64,000 nucleotides of DNA, from assembly GCF_050749885.1 (NCBI RefSeq), contig NZ_JBOIUB010000014.1, positions 35,518 to 99,517 of the forward strand. The letters run 5' to 3'. Positions 1-8,800 of this stretch are shown here, in pieces. The translations under genes were made by a program, and so were the position numbers. The notes under the pieces are model-generated. The model did not search any database. It was not told the DNA's origin and saw only the letters and a program-made list of their open reading frames with translations. Each line of letters starts with the position of its first letter. Positions within the stretch are counted from its first letter, which is position 1. This DNA is from Zooshikella sp050749885 (GTDB lineage Bacteria; Pseudomonadota; Gammaproteobacteria; Pseudomonadales; Zooshikellaceae).

Positions 1-79
1 TGAAAAGTACCTTGAGCTAGCGGTACGAGCTTTGCATTCAACTTTTGAACTGGATCAAGTGCCTGGTGATGAGGAATAA
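1..79 (+). CDS. lysC: Aspartate kinase, C-terminal end (partial)
   Basis: Reading from base 2, the last 25 codons give EKYLELAVRALHSTFELDQV and a short acidic tail, ending in TAA at 77-79. This matches the extreme C terminus of proteobacterial aspartokinases, where the ELAVRALHxxFEL segment closes the second ACT domain. Aspartokinase phosphorylates aspartate at the head of the lysine, threonine and methionine pathway. The lysC-csrA order is conserved in pseudomonads and relatives, which supports the call. Only the tail is inside the window, so nothing can be said about the catalytic domain. Confidence 0.8.
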   Translation, partial: EKYLELAVRALHSTFELDQVPGDEE

Positions 80-348
80 AGGCCGTAAGTGTTTAGTGAA
101 AATACGCATAGAATCAGCTTACCCAGTAGTTACACTATTACGATAATCAAAAGTAACTATTTTTAAGCTTTTTATGCGTTGTGGTTAGCGGTTTAACTGC
201 AAATTTGCTTAACTTTTTGATAATGGGTTGTTAGGCGTTTTTTAGGGATCACGGACAACACTATCAGATATGCGCTGGTTTTATACTCGTTTAGCATATC
301 TAGACTTGATGGATTTGTTGCTGGATCTCTCTATTTAAGGAGATAGTA

Positions 349-543
349 ATGCTGATTTTAACTCGCCGAGTAGGTGAAACTTTAATGGTTGGTGATGACG
401 TTACAGTGACAGTCCTGGGCGTTAAAGGCAATCAGGTGCGGATTGGTGTAAATGCACCTAAAGAAGTTGCGGTTCACCGTGAAGAGATCTATCAACGGAT
501 TCAAAAGGAAAAAGAAGAAAAATTAAACAGCGTAAATACTTAA
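349..543 (+). CDS. csrA: Carbon storage regulator CsrA/RsmA
   Basis: This 64-residue protein begins [16 protein letters not shown] and has the full CsrA fold. It includes the N-terminal LTRR strand and the [16 protein letters not shown] segment with the RNA-binding Arg44. CsrA is a homodimer that binds GGA motifs in mRNA leaders and controls translation and stability of genes for carbon flux, motility and biofilm. A strong AAGGAGAT ribosome binding site lies at about 338-345, just before the ATG. It sits between lysC and tRNA-Ser(GCU), a conserved arrangement. The lysine/glutamate-rich tail is normal for the family. Confidence 0.97.
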
Positions 544-566
544 GTACTTTTTTTAAAAAAGTACTT
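542..566. repeat. Perfect AT-rich palindrome after csrA
   Basis: Two 12-base arms, AAGTACTTTTTT at 542-553 and AAAAAAGTACTT at 555-566, are exact reverse complements around one central T. The palindrome overlaps the last bases of the csrA stop codon and touches the -35 region of the tRNA-Ser promoter. It could end csrA transcription in both directions or be a binding site. The T run lies inside the stem, so it is not a textbook intrinsic terminator. Confidence 0.6.
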
Positions 567-592
567 GGAATTTCGCGCGGATCTGTTACTAT
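565..592 (+). promoter_or_regulatory. Promoter of tRNA-Ser
   Basis: A -35-like TTGGAA (565-570) and a -10-like TACTAT (587-592) are separated by 16 bases. A GC-rich discriminator, TTCGCGCG (593-600), follows directly, and the tRNA starts at 607. GC-rich discriminators are typical of stable-RNA promoters under stringent control. The motif TTTCGCGCG also occurs inside the spacer at 571-579. Confidence 0.6.
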
Positions 593-606
593 TTCGCGCG
601 TCTTCC

Positions 607-697
607 GGAGAGATGGCCGAGTGGCTGAAGGCGCTCCCCTGCTAAGGGAGTATACGTTAATCGCGTATCGAGGGTTCGAATCCCTCTCTCTCCGCCA
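607..697 (+). tRNA. tRNA-Ser (anticodon GCU)
   Basis: A 91-nt class II tRNA. The acceptor arms GGAGAGA (607-613) and TCTCTCC (687-693) pair fully, followed by discriminator G and an encoded CCA at 695-697. The anticodon loop CTGCTAA carries GCT, which reads the AGC/AGU serine codons. The long variable arm and the GGTTCGAATCC T-arm are intact. Its position after csrA is conserved in gammaproteobacteria. Confidence 0.97.
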
Positions 698-821
698 GAT
701 TCGGTTGAAGTAATTATTATAGTGTTTGAAGTTGGCTTAATAAAAATTAAGGCAGCTAATTACCAGCCAATTAGGTGAATGTAGTTTAAGCATTATCTTT
801 TAAAGCTTAAGCAAAAATAGA

Positions 822-850
822 TTGACCTAATCGATGTAAATCACTATATT
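822..850 (+). promoter_or_regulatory. Promoter of first tRNA-Arg
   Basis: TTGACC (822-827) and TATATT (845-850) are separated by 17 bases and lie 22 bases before the tRNA. This is a near-consensus sigma-70 promoter. Confidence 0.7.
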
Positions 851-871
851 ACGCAACCCGAAAGCAGACGG

Positions 872-948
872 GCGTCCGTAGCTCAGCTGGATAGAGTACC
901 TGGCTACGAACCAGGCGGTCGGAGGTTCGAATCCTCCCGGACGCGCCA
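872..948 (+). tRNA. tRNA-Arg (anticodon ACG), copy 1
   Basis: A 77-nt tRNA with acceptor arms GCGTCCG (872-878) and CGGACGC (938-944), discriminator G and encoded CCA. The anticodon loop CTACGAA (904-910) carries ACG, which is read as ICG after deamination and decodes CGN arginine codons. The D-arm AGCTCAGCTGGATAGAGT and T-arm GGTTCGAATCC are standard. It has its own promoter and terminator. Confidence 0.97.
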
Positions 949-952
949 TATT

Positions 953-984
953 AAAAAAGCCTGCTAAGATGAGCAGGCTTTTTT
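953..984 (+). terminator. Intrinsic terminator after tRNA-Arg copy 1
   Basis: AAAAAAGCCTGCT and AGCAGGCTTTTTT form a perfect stem with a short loop. The 3' T run completes a classic intrinsic terminator. Confidence 0.9.
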
Positions 985-1067
985 ATGAATGCTTTTAGTG
1001 ATTATGAGCCTTATTTTAGTTACCTGTTAATAAGTAAGTTAACTGACTGAAAATAAACAGTTTTAAG

Positions 1068-1096
1068 TTGACTAAAAGGTTTAAAATCATTATAGT
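1068..1096 (+). promoter_or_regulatory. Promoter of second tRNA-Arg
   Basis: TTGACT (1068-1073) and TATAGT (1091-1096) are separated by exactly 17 bases. The tRNA begins 17 bases after the -10 element. Confidence 0.7.
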
Positions 1097-1112
1097 TTAA
1101 ACACTCAAATAC

Positions 1113-1189
1113 GCGTCCGTAGCTCAGCTGGATAGAGTACCTGGCTACGAACCAGGCGGTCGGAGGTTCGAATCCTCCCGGACGCGCCA
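1113..1189 (+). tRNA. tRNA-Arg (anticodon ACG), copy 2
   Basis: The 77-nt sequence is identical to the copy at 872-948, with the same ACG anticodon and encoded CCA. The upstream promoter and downstream terminator differ in sequence between the copies, so the two genes are independent transcription units kept identical in the mature region. Confidence 0.97.
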
Positions 1190-1193
1190 TATC

Positions 1194-1224
1194 AAAAAGC
1201 CACCCAAACTGGGTGGCTTTTTTT
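1194..1224 (+). terminator. Intrinsic terminator after tRNA-Arg copy 2
   Basis: AAAAAGCCACCC and GGGTGGCTTTTTT form a 12-bp stem with an AAACT loop and a T run. Confidence 0.9.
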
Positions 1225-1965
1225 ATGTGTTGTATTTTTTTACGACATTTGTCCCCATTAACAATCCTGTTTTTGGGGGTGAGAAAGCCTCTCTCAAGAC
1301 GGTGGTGGGTTCTAAAAACTACACTACTTACACCGTTCTTCTTATTAATTATTCTAAAGTGTAAAAACTACAAGTGTTGTCCTAACTTATTGAGTTAGTT
1401 AGGGTTTGTTGTTCATATTATTATTTTGATTAAAAAATGCTCAACTTGTAGTAGGTGCTATAATTATCTGCATTCGAGCTGTTTAATCAGGTATTATTCA
1501 CAAAGTTATCCACAGTTTTTGTGGGTAACCTTCTGTTGGTCAGTTAGTAATAATTGTCAGTGATTTTAACAATCAAGGTTGTCAGATTACGAACTTCAGT
1601 ACTTCATGGAAAAGCCTTAAAAAATAGTGTATTGAAGAAAAATTTTACGCGCTCCCTAAACAGCTTCTTTTAAAAAAAATTTATTTAAAATGTCAATCTT
1701 TATTATTTTTTTGTCGCAAAAAATAATGACTTTCAACAGATTTATTCACAGGCTTCATATCGTTCTGTCAAGCTGTGAATAGAAAGTTGATTCAAACATT
1801 TGTTTTATGTTAGGGAATACAGGTATTACTTGCTGGTTTTATAGGTTCATTTGATAAAAAGCTGAGGGATGTTGCTAGCGACGATTGAGCGTGCCAGCAA
1901 CCAGGGTAGGAGAAAGTAATTAAACCAGGGGCTAGTAACTTAAAGTATGCTCTTTTAGAGCATAC
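1225..1965. other. Gene-free AT-rich stretch with DnaA-box-like cluster
   Basis: No convincing gene lies in these 741 bases; a 61-codon frame at 1213-1398 starts inside the tRNA terminator and looks spurious. The stretch holds nonamers matching the DnaA box TTATNCACA: exact matches at 1494-1502 and 1506-1514 (tandem, three bases apart) and 1742-1750. One-mismatch copies lie on the other strand at 1520-1528 and 1774-1782. Between the groups is a very AT-rich segment (about 1610-1740). It lies at the 3' end of mksB, so it is not the mks promoter. Whether it binds DnaA is unknown. Confidence 0.5.
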
Positions 1966-4788
1966 TTAAGAGAGCATGAGATCATTTTCATGTTTTTTTG
2001 GTATTAACTCAATCCAATTGTCAGGTCTAACCACTAATGCTTGTTGGCGTTTAACACCACTGTGCGCTTTTACTACATCAATACCAAAGTGGGCTAAATC
2101 AACAACATAGACAGATGTCAGTAGTGGGGTAAATCCCAGTGCGCGAGCGCTATCCAGTAACTCTCGTGCATTGGCTGCATCAACACTTGCAATTTCATCA
2201 ATGGTAAATAATAAGCGTTGTTGTTGGGCTTGGAGACTTTCACTCATCATGTGGCGAATCAAGTACATCAATGTTAAGAGCTTCAGAGTACTACGCGTCC
2301 CTGTTGATCCTGCATCGTCGATTTTGTCATAGCGTTTAACCTCTCCTTGTTGATCCTCTATTTCAAACGCTACTGTAAACAAATCACCTAAACTTAATGA
2401 GGTTTGGATACGTGTGGCAATGATTTCTGCTGAGTTCATTGCTCGTTCTTCATCAATTTCTACGGGATCAAAATTAAGTAGATGGTTTTGTCCTTCTTCA
2501 ATTAGATGGCCCGTTTCAACAATATATTTAATTGCATTAAATACTTCATCTACAGGCTGAAGCAGAATCCTAAATTGCTTTAAATTGGATACCGTACGCT
2601 GGGCAATTGATTTATTAAACTGGGCAATTTCTCGCTCTAAACGGAGATAGTCACTGAGAAAGTCGTTGAGCACACTACTTAGTTGTAAAATAGCACTTTT
2701 TTTGTACTGGCTTAACATGGTTTCTGTTTCAGGTAATGCTTCCCAAGCTTCTAAAATATAGTGGCAGGATGTCATTAAATCAGGGCACTGCTCTGCTGCA
2801 CGATAGCCTTTATCACGAATATCCCTATAGATCAGCTCCATTTGGGTTGTAGTTTCTTGGGTCTGGCGCCAGTGACGTTGATATGTTTTTATTTTATCCA
2901 GAAGTGGCATTGATGAATAATCAACATCAATTTGACCATTATTTGGCCAACCTAGAGCTGGGGGTTGTAACTGCCCATATAATTCGTCAACTTGTTTTCG
3001 CTCTGCAAGTAACTTGCTGTAGCTTTCAATGGTTTCGCGATGATTAGCGGCAAGGTTTTCTTGTTGCAAGCGAAATGTATTGATTTCTTCTGCTGTATTT
3101 TTTATGGCGCTTTTTATTTCAGTAAGGCTGGATTGCCAGGTGTCAAACTCTGGTAAACTGGCTTGATAACGGTTAAATGCCTCTAGTTCGCGTTCTTTTT
3201 GTTGTATTTGACGATTAGTTTCTTTTAATTCACTGCGAATATCAGATTCATCAAGTAAAGCACTTAAACGCTGGTCGAGCTCTTCGAGTTTTATCAGCTC
3301 TTCTTGTAACTCAGCTTCAAGCGCTTGTTTATCAATGGTTAACTGCTGGTGAGGGGCGGTTAACTGATTGAAGTCTATCTCAATACCATTAGCTTGGAAG
3401 ATCCCCTTCTCGTTAATATCGCTAATTATGTCAGTTAATAACGCTTGAACAGCTTCATCTGAAGTAATTTTAATCGCTGAGTCTTCGTCATTAATTGGTA
3501 GTCGAAGCAGGTCGTCACTAATAAGTTTAACAAGGTGCAACGCTTTTTCGGGGGGAAGTATAGACGTTATATAATTATAAAAGGTTTCATTGGCTGCAAG
3601 TGTTTGTTCCAGTTTGCGGACCATTTTTTCCTGAGTTTGCATCTGTCGACGTAAACTGGCTTCTGTTCCTCCTAAAGAGGCAACACCAAGTTGGTTATTA
3701 AGCTTAATTTGAAGTGTTTTTAGTGTATCAATCTCTGCTGATAGCTGTTCAGGATTGTAGAGTTCCAGGTTCTTAAACTGTTCAGCTTCACGTTGATGTC
3801 GTCGAATATTTTCTTCTAAAATGGCTTCTTGACGTAAAAGATTATCATGCGTTTTACGTGCTTGATCCTCTTGCGTTTTAAAGTGGTTTGACTGTTTTTG
3901 GGCATCAGCAAGCTGTAATTCAAGACGACTTATATCTTCGTCAACCGCGGATTTCCAGAGAGTGTATTCACTATTGATAGCGCCTTCAAGTCCAAATACA
4001 ACAGCAGTAGCTTTATCACGTTGATAGCATTTACTGCTGAGTGCTTCAATTTGTTCTGAAGAAGCTTTTAATGCATCGTACTCTTTTTTCAGTCGATAAT
4101 ATTCAGCAAATACTTCTTCTTTTTTTTGCTGAAAATTAAGAGAGGTATGGTTCATATCCGTGGAGGATAATTTATGAGAAAACACATCCAAAATGGATTG
4201 CTTAATCATGGCTGCATTAATTTCTGACTGTGTTATCAAACTGACAAAGAGGCTTTTAAATACTTGGTAGCGGCGACTTCCTCCAACAGGGACTAAGTCT
4301 AATGAAAAACCACATTTACTTTGTCCACCACTAATTAAGCTTTCAACCTCTTGGGGGTCAAGCGTTGTGACTTTTAAACCCGACTGGCCAAGACATTTTT
4401 TGACATCACTAAAAGTCAGTGCTCGTTGCTCGGAAAAAAAGACACTGGTATCTAGTTGGCCAGGATAAATAAAATGTTGATAACGATAGCCACTGGCTGG
4501 ACCTTTGCCGGCAATACCTAATACATAACTACCATGAAGGGTTGATATTTCACTGAGAATAAAACTGGCTTCATGAGGAAAATAAAATTTTCGGGTTGCT
4601 TCTTTACTGTATTTTTCAAAGCGACTTCCTACCATAGACGGCAGAAAGAAAAATTGCAGCGCATTAATTGCTGTCGATTTACCACGGTTATTTGAGCCAA
4701 AAAATGAAACACTCTCATAAAGAGGAATTTCACCGAAAGCATAGGTTCCAGAATTAATCATGACCAGCTTTTGCATACCGTACTGCAT
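1966..4788 (-). CDS. mksB: MksB condensin SMC-like ATPase subunit
   Basis: A 940-residue SMC-type ATPase. A Walker A motif, GSNNRGKST, lies at residues 31-39. A long heptad-rich coiled coil fills roughly residues 220-760 around a central hinge. The C-terminal head carries the signature-like STGTRSTLKLL and a Walker B segment ending in TIDEIASVD. The length matches MksB of pseudomonads and is well short of MukB (about 1,480). MksB dimers bridge and extrude DNA loops for chromosome organisation, loaded through MksF and MksE. It is the last gene of mksF-mksE-mksB, starting six bases after the mksE stop. No mksG follows. Confidence 0.88.
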   Translation of the reverse strand: MQYGMQKLVMINSGTYAFGEIPLYESVSFFGSNNRGKSTAINALQFFFLPSMVGSRFEKYSKEATRKFYFPHEASFILSEISTLHGSYVLGIAGKGPASGYRYQHFIYPGQLDTSVFFSEQRALTFSDVKKCLGQSGLKVTTLDPQEVESLISGGQSKCGFSLDLVPVGGSRRYQVFKSLFVSLITQSEINAAMIKQSILDVFSHKLSSTDMNHTSLNFQQKKEEVFAEYYRLKKEYDALKASSEQIEALSSKCYQRDKATAVVFGLEGAINSEYTLWKSAVDEDISRLELQLADAQKQSNHFKTQEDQARKTHDNLLRQEAILEENIRRHQREAEQFKNLELYNPEQLSAEIDTLKTLQIKLNNQLGVASLGGTEASLRRQMQTQEKMVRKLEQTLAANETFYNYITSILPPEKALHLVKLISDDLLRLPINDEDSAIKITSDEAVQALLTDIISDINEKGIFQANGIEIDFNQLTAPHQQLTIDKQALEAELQEELIKLEELDQRLSALLDESDIRSELKETNRQIQQKERELEAFNRYQASLPEFDTWQSSLTEIKSAIKNTAEEINTFRLQQENLAANHRETIESYSKLLAERKQVDELYGQLQPPALGWPNNGQIDVDYSSMPLLDKIKTYQRHWRQTQETTTQMELIYRDIRDKGYRAAEQCPDLMTSCHYILEAWEALPETETMLSQYKKSAILQLSSVLNDFLSDYLRLEREIAQFNKSIAQRTVSNLKQFRILLQPVDEVFNAIKYIVETGHLIEEGQNHLLNFDPVEIDEERAMNSAEIIATRIQTSLSLGDLFTVAFEIEDQQGEVKRYDKIDDAGSTGTRSTLKLLTLMYLIRHMMSESLQAQQQRLLFTIDEIASVDAANARELLDSARALGFTPLLTSVYVVDLAHFGIDVVKAHSGVKRQQALVVRPDNWIELIPKKHENDLMLS

Positions 4789-4794
4789 ATTAAC

Positions 4795-5445
4795 TTAGTC
4801 CTCTTCGCTCGCGGTCATTTTGCTATCAGGGTGTTGTTCAGCTGATTCCACTGTAGGTTCGGGCTGTTTGTCTATCATTTTCTGGGTGGCAATCGCCTCG
4901 GTGGCAGCAAGAAAACGCTCGATGGGTTTGCAGAATTTAACGTGAGTATCATTAAAAATTTGGCAAAATCCTCGTTTACTCATCCATTCCAGTAAGCTGG
5001 TGAGGTCTTGTGGTGCAGCCATATCAGCTTGGGTATATAGGTCTTTAAAGCATTCTTGGGTCTTTTCAAATAAACTCAATTCAATTTGTTGCTCTTGAAT
5101 CATGGATGAAGGATCGAAGTTATTATCTTGTAAATAGTCGACCAGTGTAAAAATCATTAAGGCGATTTTTCTGGATGTTGACAAACTATTAGAGGTGACA
5201 CTGTCTGGATAACGAAAATAAAAGAAGCCTTCTGTGTTATACACTAATTCATAACCTAATAAATTAAATAAGACTTCATAACTTGCTGCGTGTTTTTCTA
5301 ACTCTTTATATAACGCATAATGTTCAAGTGCATCGACAGCTATGTGTACACCTTCTCTTAATTTTGTGTAGATCAACTTAGCATTGGGTAGTTGTTTACA
5401 GAGCTGATCATCAATCACAAGTGGGGCTGGAGTAAAGTCATTCAT
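4795..5445 (-). CDS. mksE: MksE condensin accessory subunit
   Basis: I chose the ATG at 5445, giving 216 residues from MNDFTPAPLV. It overlaps the mksF stop in an ATGAATGA junction, and family members begin just before the LIYTKLREGVHI-like segment. A longer frame starting with TTG at 5520 is possible but runs deep into mksF. MksE is the small winged-helix (KITE) subunit that contacts MksF and DNA and regulates the MksB ATPase. The sequence is weakly conserved, and the call rests on size, order and the N-terminal pattern. The C terminus is acidic and probably disordered. Confidence 0.8.
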   Translation of the reverse strand: MNDFTPAPLVIDDQLCKQLPNAKLIYTKLREGVHIAVDALEHYALYKELEKHAASYEVLFNLLGYELVYNTEGFFYFRYPDSVTSNSLSTSRKIALMIFTLVDYLQDNNFDPSSMIQEQQIELSLFEKTQECFKDLYTQADMAAPQDLTSLLEWMSKRGFCQIFNDTHVKFCKPIERFLAATEAIATQKMIDKQPEPTVESAEQHPDSKMTASEED

Positions 5446-6688
5446 GAGAACTGTGTTCCAAACTGCGGCATTGCATAAGAATATGGTGAGTTTTGGTTTC
5501 GTATTGGTTTTGTTGGCCAAGATTTATACTGAATTGTTCAGATTCATTGGTTAGACGTATAAGGTATTCTAGCGCCAGTCGCGTATCTAACTCAGGAAAA
5601 TGATTCATCAGCCAGGTCATACAGTCATCGATAGGGGCATCGGTAATGGCTTTTTCTTGTATTTGTTTAAAGGTAATCGGTATTTGGGTTGGACTGCTGT
5701 CATGGGGTATTTCGGGTATATCAACAGCAGGGACTTCAAATGTGGTCAACTGTGACAGATAAGCAAAAATACTGTGATCGCTTTCCATTATAGAGGGACG
5801 ATTACGACCAATAAGCGCGACCTGATTAGGGGTTGAGGCATATTTAAACTTATGCTGGCGTATTTCAGCAATGGCCATTGAAGCGCCACGCGCTAATATT
5901 GAATTACGGCGTTGGCGACGATAAATAGGTTCTAGCAGACGTTGGCAGCGGGCAATGCTGAACCGCAATCCTGAACGAAGATCCAGTAAGCGATAATGTA
6001 ATTTTTGTAACTGGCGTAAATGTTGACAACCCATCTTTAGCTGAACATCGTCCATGTATTGTAACAGTAGTGTTTCTGTTTGTTTTAAAGCCTGTTCATA
6101 GTCACCCTGGGTATCCAACATTTCAGTGCTGGGTTGAATATAGTGTTCCCAAGCGTCCAGCGCTTGAGCATAGCGGCCTTTAAGTGATTGACCTTCCGTT
6201 GAAGTATTCTTTGTCGTTTCAATAATGCGCATAATGGCTTGCTCATTACGCTGTAACTGTCGGTGAACACCACGAAAGCGACGGTCTAACTGACTGATAT
6301 AACGTTGTACCAGCTGGTTATCTTGAAAGGTGAAGCTCTGACCCAGGTTACGGGTGAGCCGGCTTAGTTCATGAATTTCAGCTTTTAGTGTTGCTGCTAA
6401 CGCGAGTTGCTCCTGATCTGTGAGCAACTCGATCATGTCCAGTATATACGGGTTGAGATCAAGCAAATGCTCAGCTCTGGGAACGGGTAATAAGACCTCG
6501 CGTTGTAATAGATCTGTCAATAAGGGTTGCAGGTTGTCATGGTATTCCCAATCATCCGTAGCAACACTTCGCGCTACATCCATAAATTCGTGTGTATTGA
6601 AACTCATTGAACCAAAGCGCTGATGTAAAGCGATGACCAAATCAATATGTCTCAGTAAATATTTCAAAAAATTCTTGACATAAAGCAC
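5438..6688 (-). CDS. mksF: MksF kleisin-like condensin subunit
   Basis: A 416-residue protein, first gene of the mks operon. The N terminus looks like a winged helix. The middle is helical and basic, with many Arg/Gln-rich heptads (about residues 100-280), and a linker and C-terminal domain follow. This matches the MksF/MukF kleisin layout, which bridges the MksB heads. The start is GTG at 6688 with a G-rich stretch about ten bases upstream. An ATG at codon 28 (MSFNTHEFMD) is an alternative. Identification depends on the operon order and on MksB. Confidence 0.8.
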   Translation of the reverse strand: MLYVKNFLKYLLRHIDLVIALHQRFGSMSFNTHEFMDVARSVATDDWEYHDNLQPLLTDLLQREVLLPVPRAEHLLDLNPYILDMIELLTDQEQLALAATLKAEIHELSRLTRNLGQSFTFQDNQLVQRYISQLDRRFRGVHRQLQRNEQAIMRIIETTKNTSTEGQSLKGRYAQALDAWEHYIQPSTEMLDTQGDYEQALKQTETLLLQYMDDVQLKMGCQHLRQLQKLHYRLLDLRSGLRFSIARCQRLLEPIYRRQRRNSILARGASMAIAEIRQHKFKYASTPNQVALIGRNRPSIMESDHSIFAYLSQLTTFEVPAVDIPEIPHDSSPTQIPITFKQIQEKAITDAPIDDCMTWLMNHFPELDTRLALEYLIRLTNESEQFSINLGQQNQYETKTHHILMQCRSLEHSSHE

Positions 6689-6890
6689 TAGAAACTTGCC
6701 CCTACCGGTGAATCAAGAGGACATAATTTAGCAAAAATAGTGCGATGACAGTATAGGTAAGTGAGTCACTTCGATGAAAAATTATACAAACTGAAGTCTT
6801 TCACTATACTTCAGTAAGAGTGATAACCTTTGGAGAAATGAAGGTTAATCTGCTTTTTCAGATAAGCGCTTCTGCTCGACAGGAAGTTGT

Positions 6891-8678
6891 ATGACTAAAT
6901 CCCTTTATTCTACAACGGATACTACTTATACCTCGTTAGCTCAATCCTGTGATTTAAATTATGTGAAGCCTTTTTTACCTTATTTATTGACAGCCACTGA
7001 TGAGGGTATTCTGGTTATTGATATTAAAGGTGAAATTTTATTTATAAACCATCGTGCAAAAAAGATCTTAGGCTGGCGTGAAAACTGTCGATTAATACAG
7101 CAGTACTGGCAGAAGCTACCGCAGACAGAGGAAGCTTTTTCTACATTTGTATTGCATCACGCTCATCAATCCCCATCGCAATTTGAGTTAACAATAAATG
7201 ATAAAGTGGGTAATAAACGGACTATCTCACTGCAGTTTGCCCAACAACAGACGTTTTTTTTGGTCATATTAAAGGATTTAACGGAACAGAAGCAGTCTGC
7301 GGAGTTACTCCATGATCTTTCTCAATACGACTGTTTAACTCGGCTTGCCAACCGTTCTTCATTCCAAGAATGTTTACATAAGGCAGTGGTTCGTGGTCAA
7401 CATTGGCAACGTAAGCTTGCATTGTTATTGATCGATTTAGACCGTTTTAAAAATATTAATGATACGTTAGGGCACAGTATTGGTGATGAGTTATTACAAC
7501 AGGTTGCAACTAGGCTGCAATATTGTGTGCGACGAGGGGATACTGTAGCGCGGTTAGGAGGCGATGAGTTTGCAGTTATATTAGAAAATATTTATGACCA
7601 AAATGATGCTGCACTTGTTGCTGACAAAATTATATCGGGCTTAGCTCAACCATTTGAGTTACAAGGCCGACAGTTATTCGTGTCTGCCAGTATTGGTATT
7701 ACTGTGATGGACAGTGTACATGCCGATACAGAAACCATGATAAAGCAAGCCGATATTGCTATGTATCGTGTTAAAGACCAAGGTAAAAATCACTATCAGT
7801 TTTATGACTCAAATATGAGTGCATTAGCTGAGTATCGCATTCATCTCGAAACAAGTTTATATCGTGCCCTACACGAGCATCAGTTACTGCTACATTACCA
7901 ACCACAAGTTGATGTACAAACAGGGGATATCATCGGGTTAGAAGCATTAATTCGTTGGCAGCATCCCCATGAAGGGATTATAGGTCCTAATACTTTTATC
8001 CCTTTACTTGAGGAAACGGGACTTATTTTGCCTGTGGGTGAATGGGCCCTTTATAGTGCCTGTGCTCAACGTCAACAGTGGTATCAACAACGGAGTTTAC
8101 CCCCCTATACCAGTATTTCGGTTAACTTATCTGTACGGCAGTTACTGAGTGGTAATATTGTAAACACTGTAAAAAAAGTACTTAATGCAACAGGCTTGGC
8201 ACCTCAGCTGCTTGATTTAGAAATAACGGAAAGTATGTTAATGGGAGATATTAAATTTGCTATTAAAGAGTTAGGGCACTTAAAACAATTGGGTGTTTCT
8301 ATCAGCATGGATGACTTTGGAACAGGTTATTCATCATTAAGTTACCTCAAAAAGCTGCCTATTGATACTGTTAAAATTGATCGCTCTTTTATTGAAGATT
8401 TACCCAATGATGTGGATGCAGCCAGTATTGCGCGAGCGATTGTTGGGTTAGCGCATAGCCTGGGATTAAATGTCATCGCTGAAGGGGTGGAGAATGAACG
8501 TGCACTGGCTTTTCTCAAATCCTTGGGTTGTGATTATTGTCAAGGCTATTTATTTTCACCACCCATGGCGGCAGATGAGTTGTTGACAAAATTCAGCAAA
8601 ATTAAACATCGAGCTTTTATCGAAAGTTCACTTTCTACCCTTCATCAGTATCATCCACCGTTTCTACAGCGTACTTAG
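6891..8678 (+). CDS. PAS-GGDEF-EAL cyclic-di-GMP enzyme
   Basis: The 595-residue protein has a PAS domain (about residues 30-130), a GGDEF domain (about 145-305) and an EAL domain (about 320-570). The cyclase motif RLGGDEF is intact and preceded by an RRGD inhibitory I-site. The phosphodiesterase residues look complete: EALIRW, the NLSVRQ segment, LEITES, DDFGTGYSSL, IAEGVE and CQGYLFSPP. Both activities are therefore possible, with the PAS domain as sensor. No transmembrane segment is visible, so it is probably cytoplasmic. It stands alone, divergent from the mks operon. Confidence 0.93.
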   Translation: MTKSLYSTTDTTYTSLAQSCDLNYVKPFLPYLLTATDEGILVIDIKGEILFINHRAKKILGWRENCRLIQQYWQKLPQTEEAFSTFVLHHAHQSPSQFELTINDKVGNKRTISLQFAQQQTFFLVILKDLTEQKQSAELLHDLSQYDCLTRLANRSSFQECLHKAVVRGQHWQRKLALLLIDLDRFKNINDTLGHSIGDELLQQVATRLQYCVRRGDTVARLGGDEFAVILENIYDQNDAALVADKIISGLAQPFELQGRQLFVSASIGITVMDSVHADTETMIKQADIAMYRVKDQGKNHYQFYDSNMSALAEYRIHLETSLYRALHEHQLLLHYQPQVDVQTGDIIGLEALIRWQHPHEGIIGPNTFIPLLEETGLILPVGEWALYSACAQRQQWYQQRSLPPYTSISVNLSVRQLLSGNIVNTVKKVLNATGLAPQLLDLEITESMLMGDIKFAIKELGHLKQLGVSISMDDFGTGYSSLSYLKKLPIDTVKIDRSFIEDLPNDVDAASIARAIVGLAHSLGLNVIAEGVENERALAFLKSLGCDYCQGYLFSPPMAADELLTKFSKIKHRAFIESSLSTLHQYHPPFLQRT

Positions 8679-8724
8679 CCAGAGTTATCTCACTTAGATG
8701 TTGTCTGGTTTGGTTCTATGTGTA

Positions 8725-8770
8725 TTGACAGTACGTTTTTGATTTTGTATATATGGATATGCGTATATAT
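8725..8770 (+). promoter_or_regulatory. ars operon promoter with overlapping operator
   Basis: A consensus -35 TTGACA (8725-8730) and -10 TATATA (8748-8753) are separated by 17 bases. From 8749 to 8770 the sequence is a loose inverted repeat built from ATATAT arms around GGATATGCG, covering the -10. This is where an ArsR dimer would block RNA polymerase until arsenite binds it. The promoter is directly visible; the operator role is inferred. Confidence 0.65.
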
Positions 8771-8800
8771 TTATGTTGTGGGTGGTGAGGTTTAATAACG

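Noticed and set aside
1213..1398. 61-codon frame after tRNA-Arg
   Set aside because: It begins inside the terminator hairpin, has no ribosome binding site and a composition unlike a protein.
1494..1782. Calling the DnaA-box cluster the chromosomal origin
   Set aside because: There is no dnaA, dnaN, gyrB or mnmG nearby, and skew cannot be measured in one window.
1966..6688. Wadjet (JetABCD) defence system
   Set aside because: The JetD/MksG nuclease gene is missing on both sides, and the order and sizes fit MksBEF.
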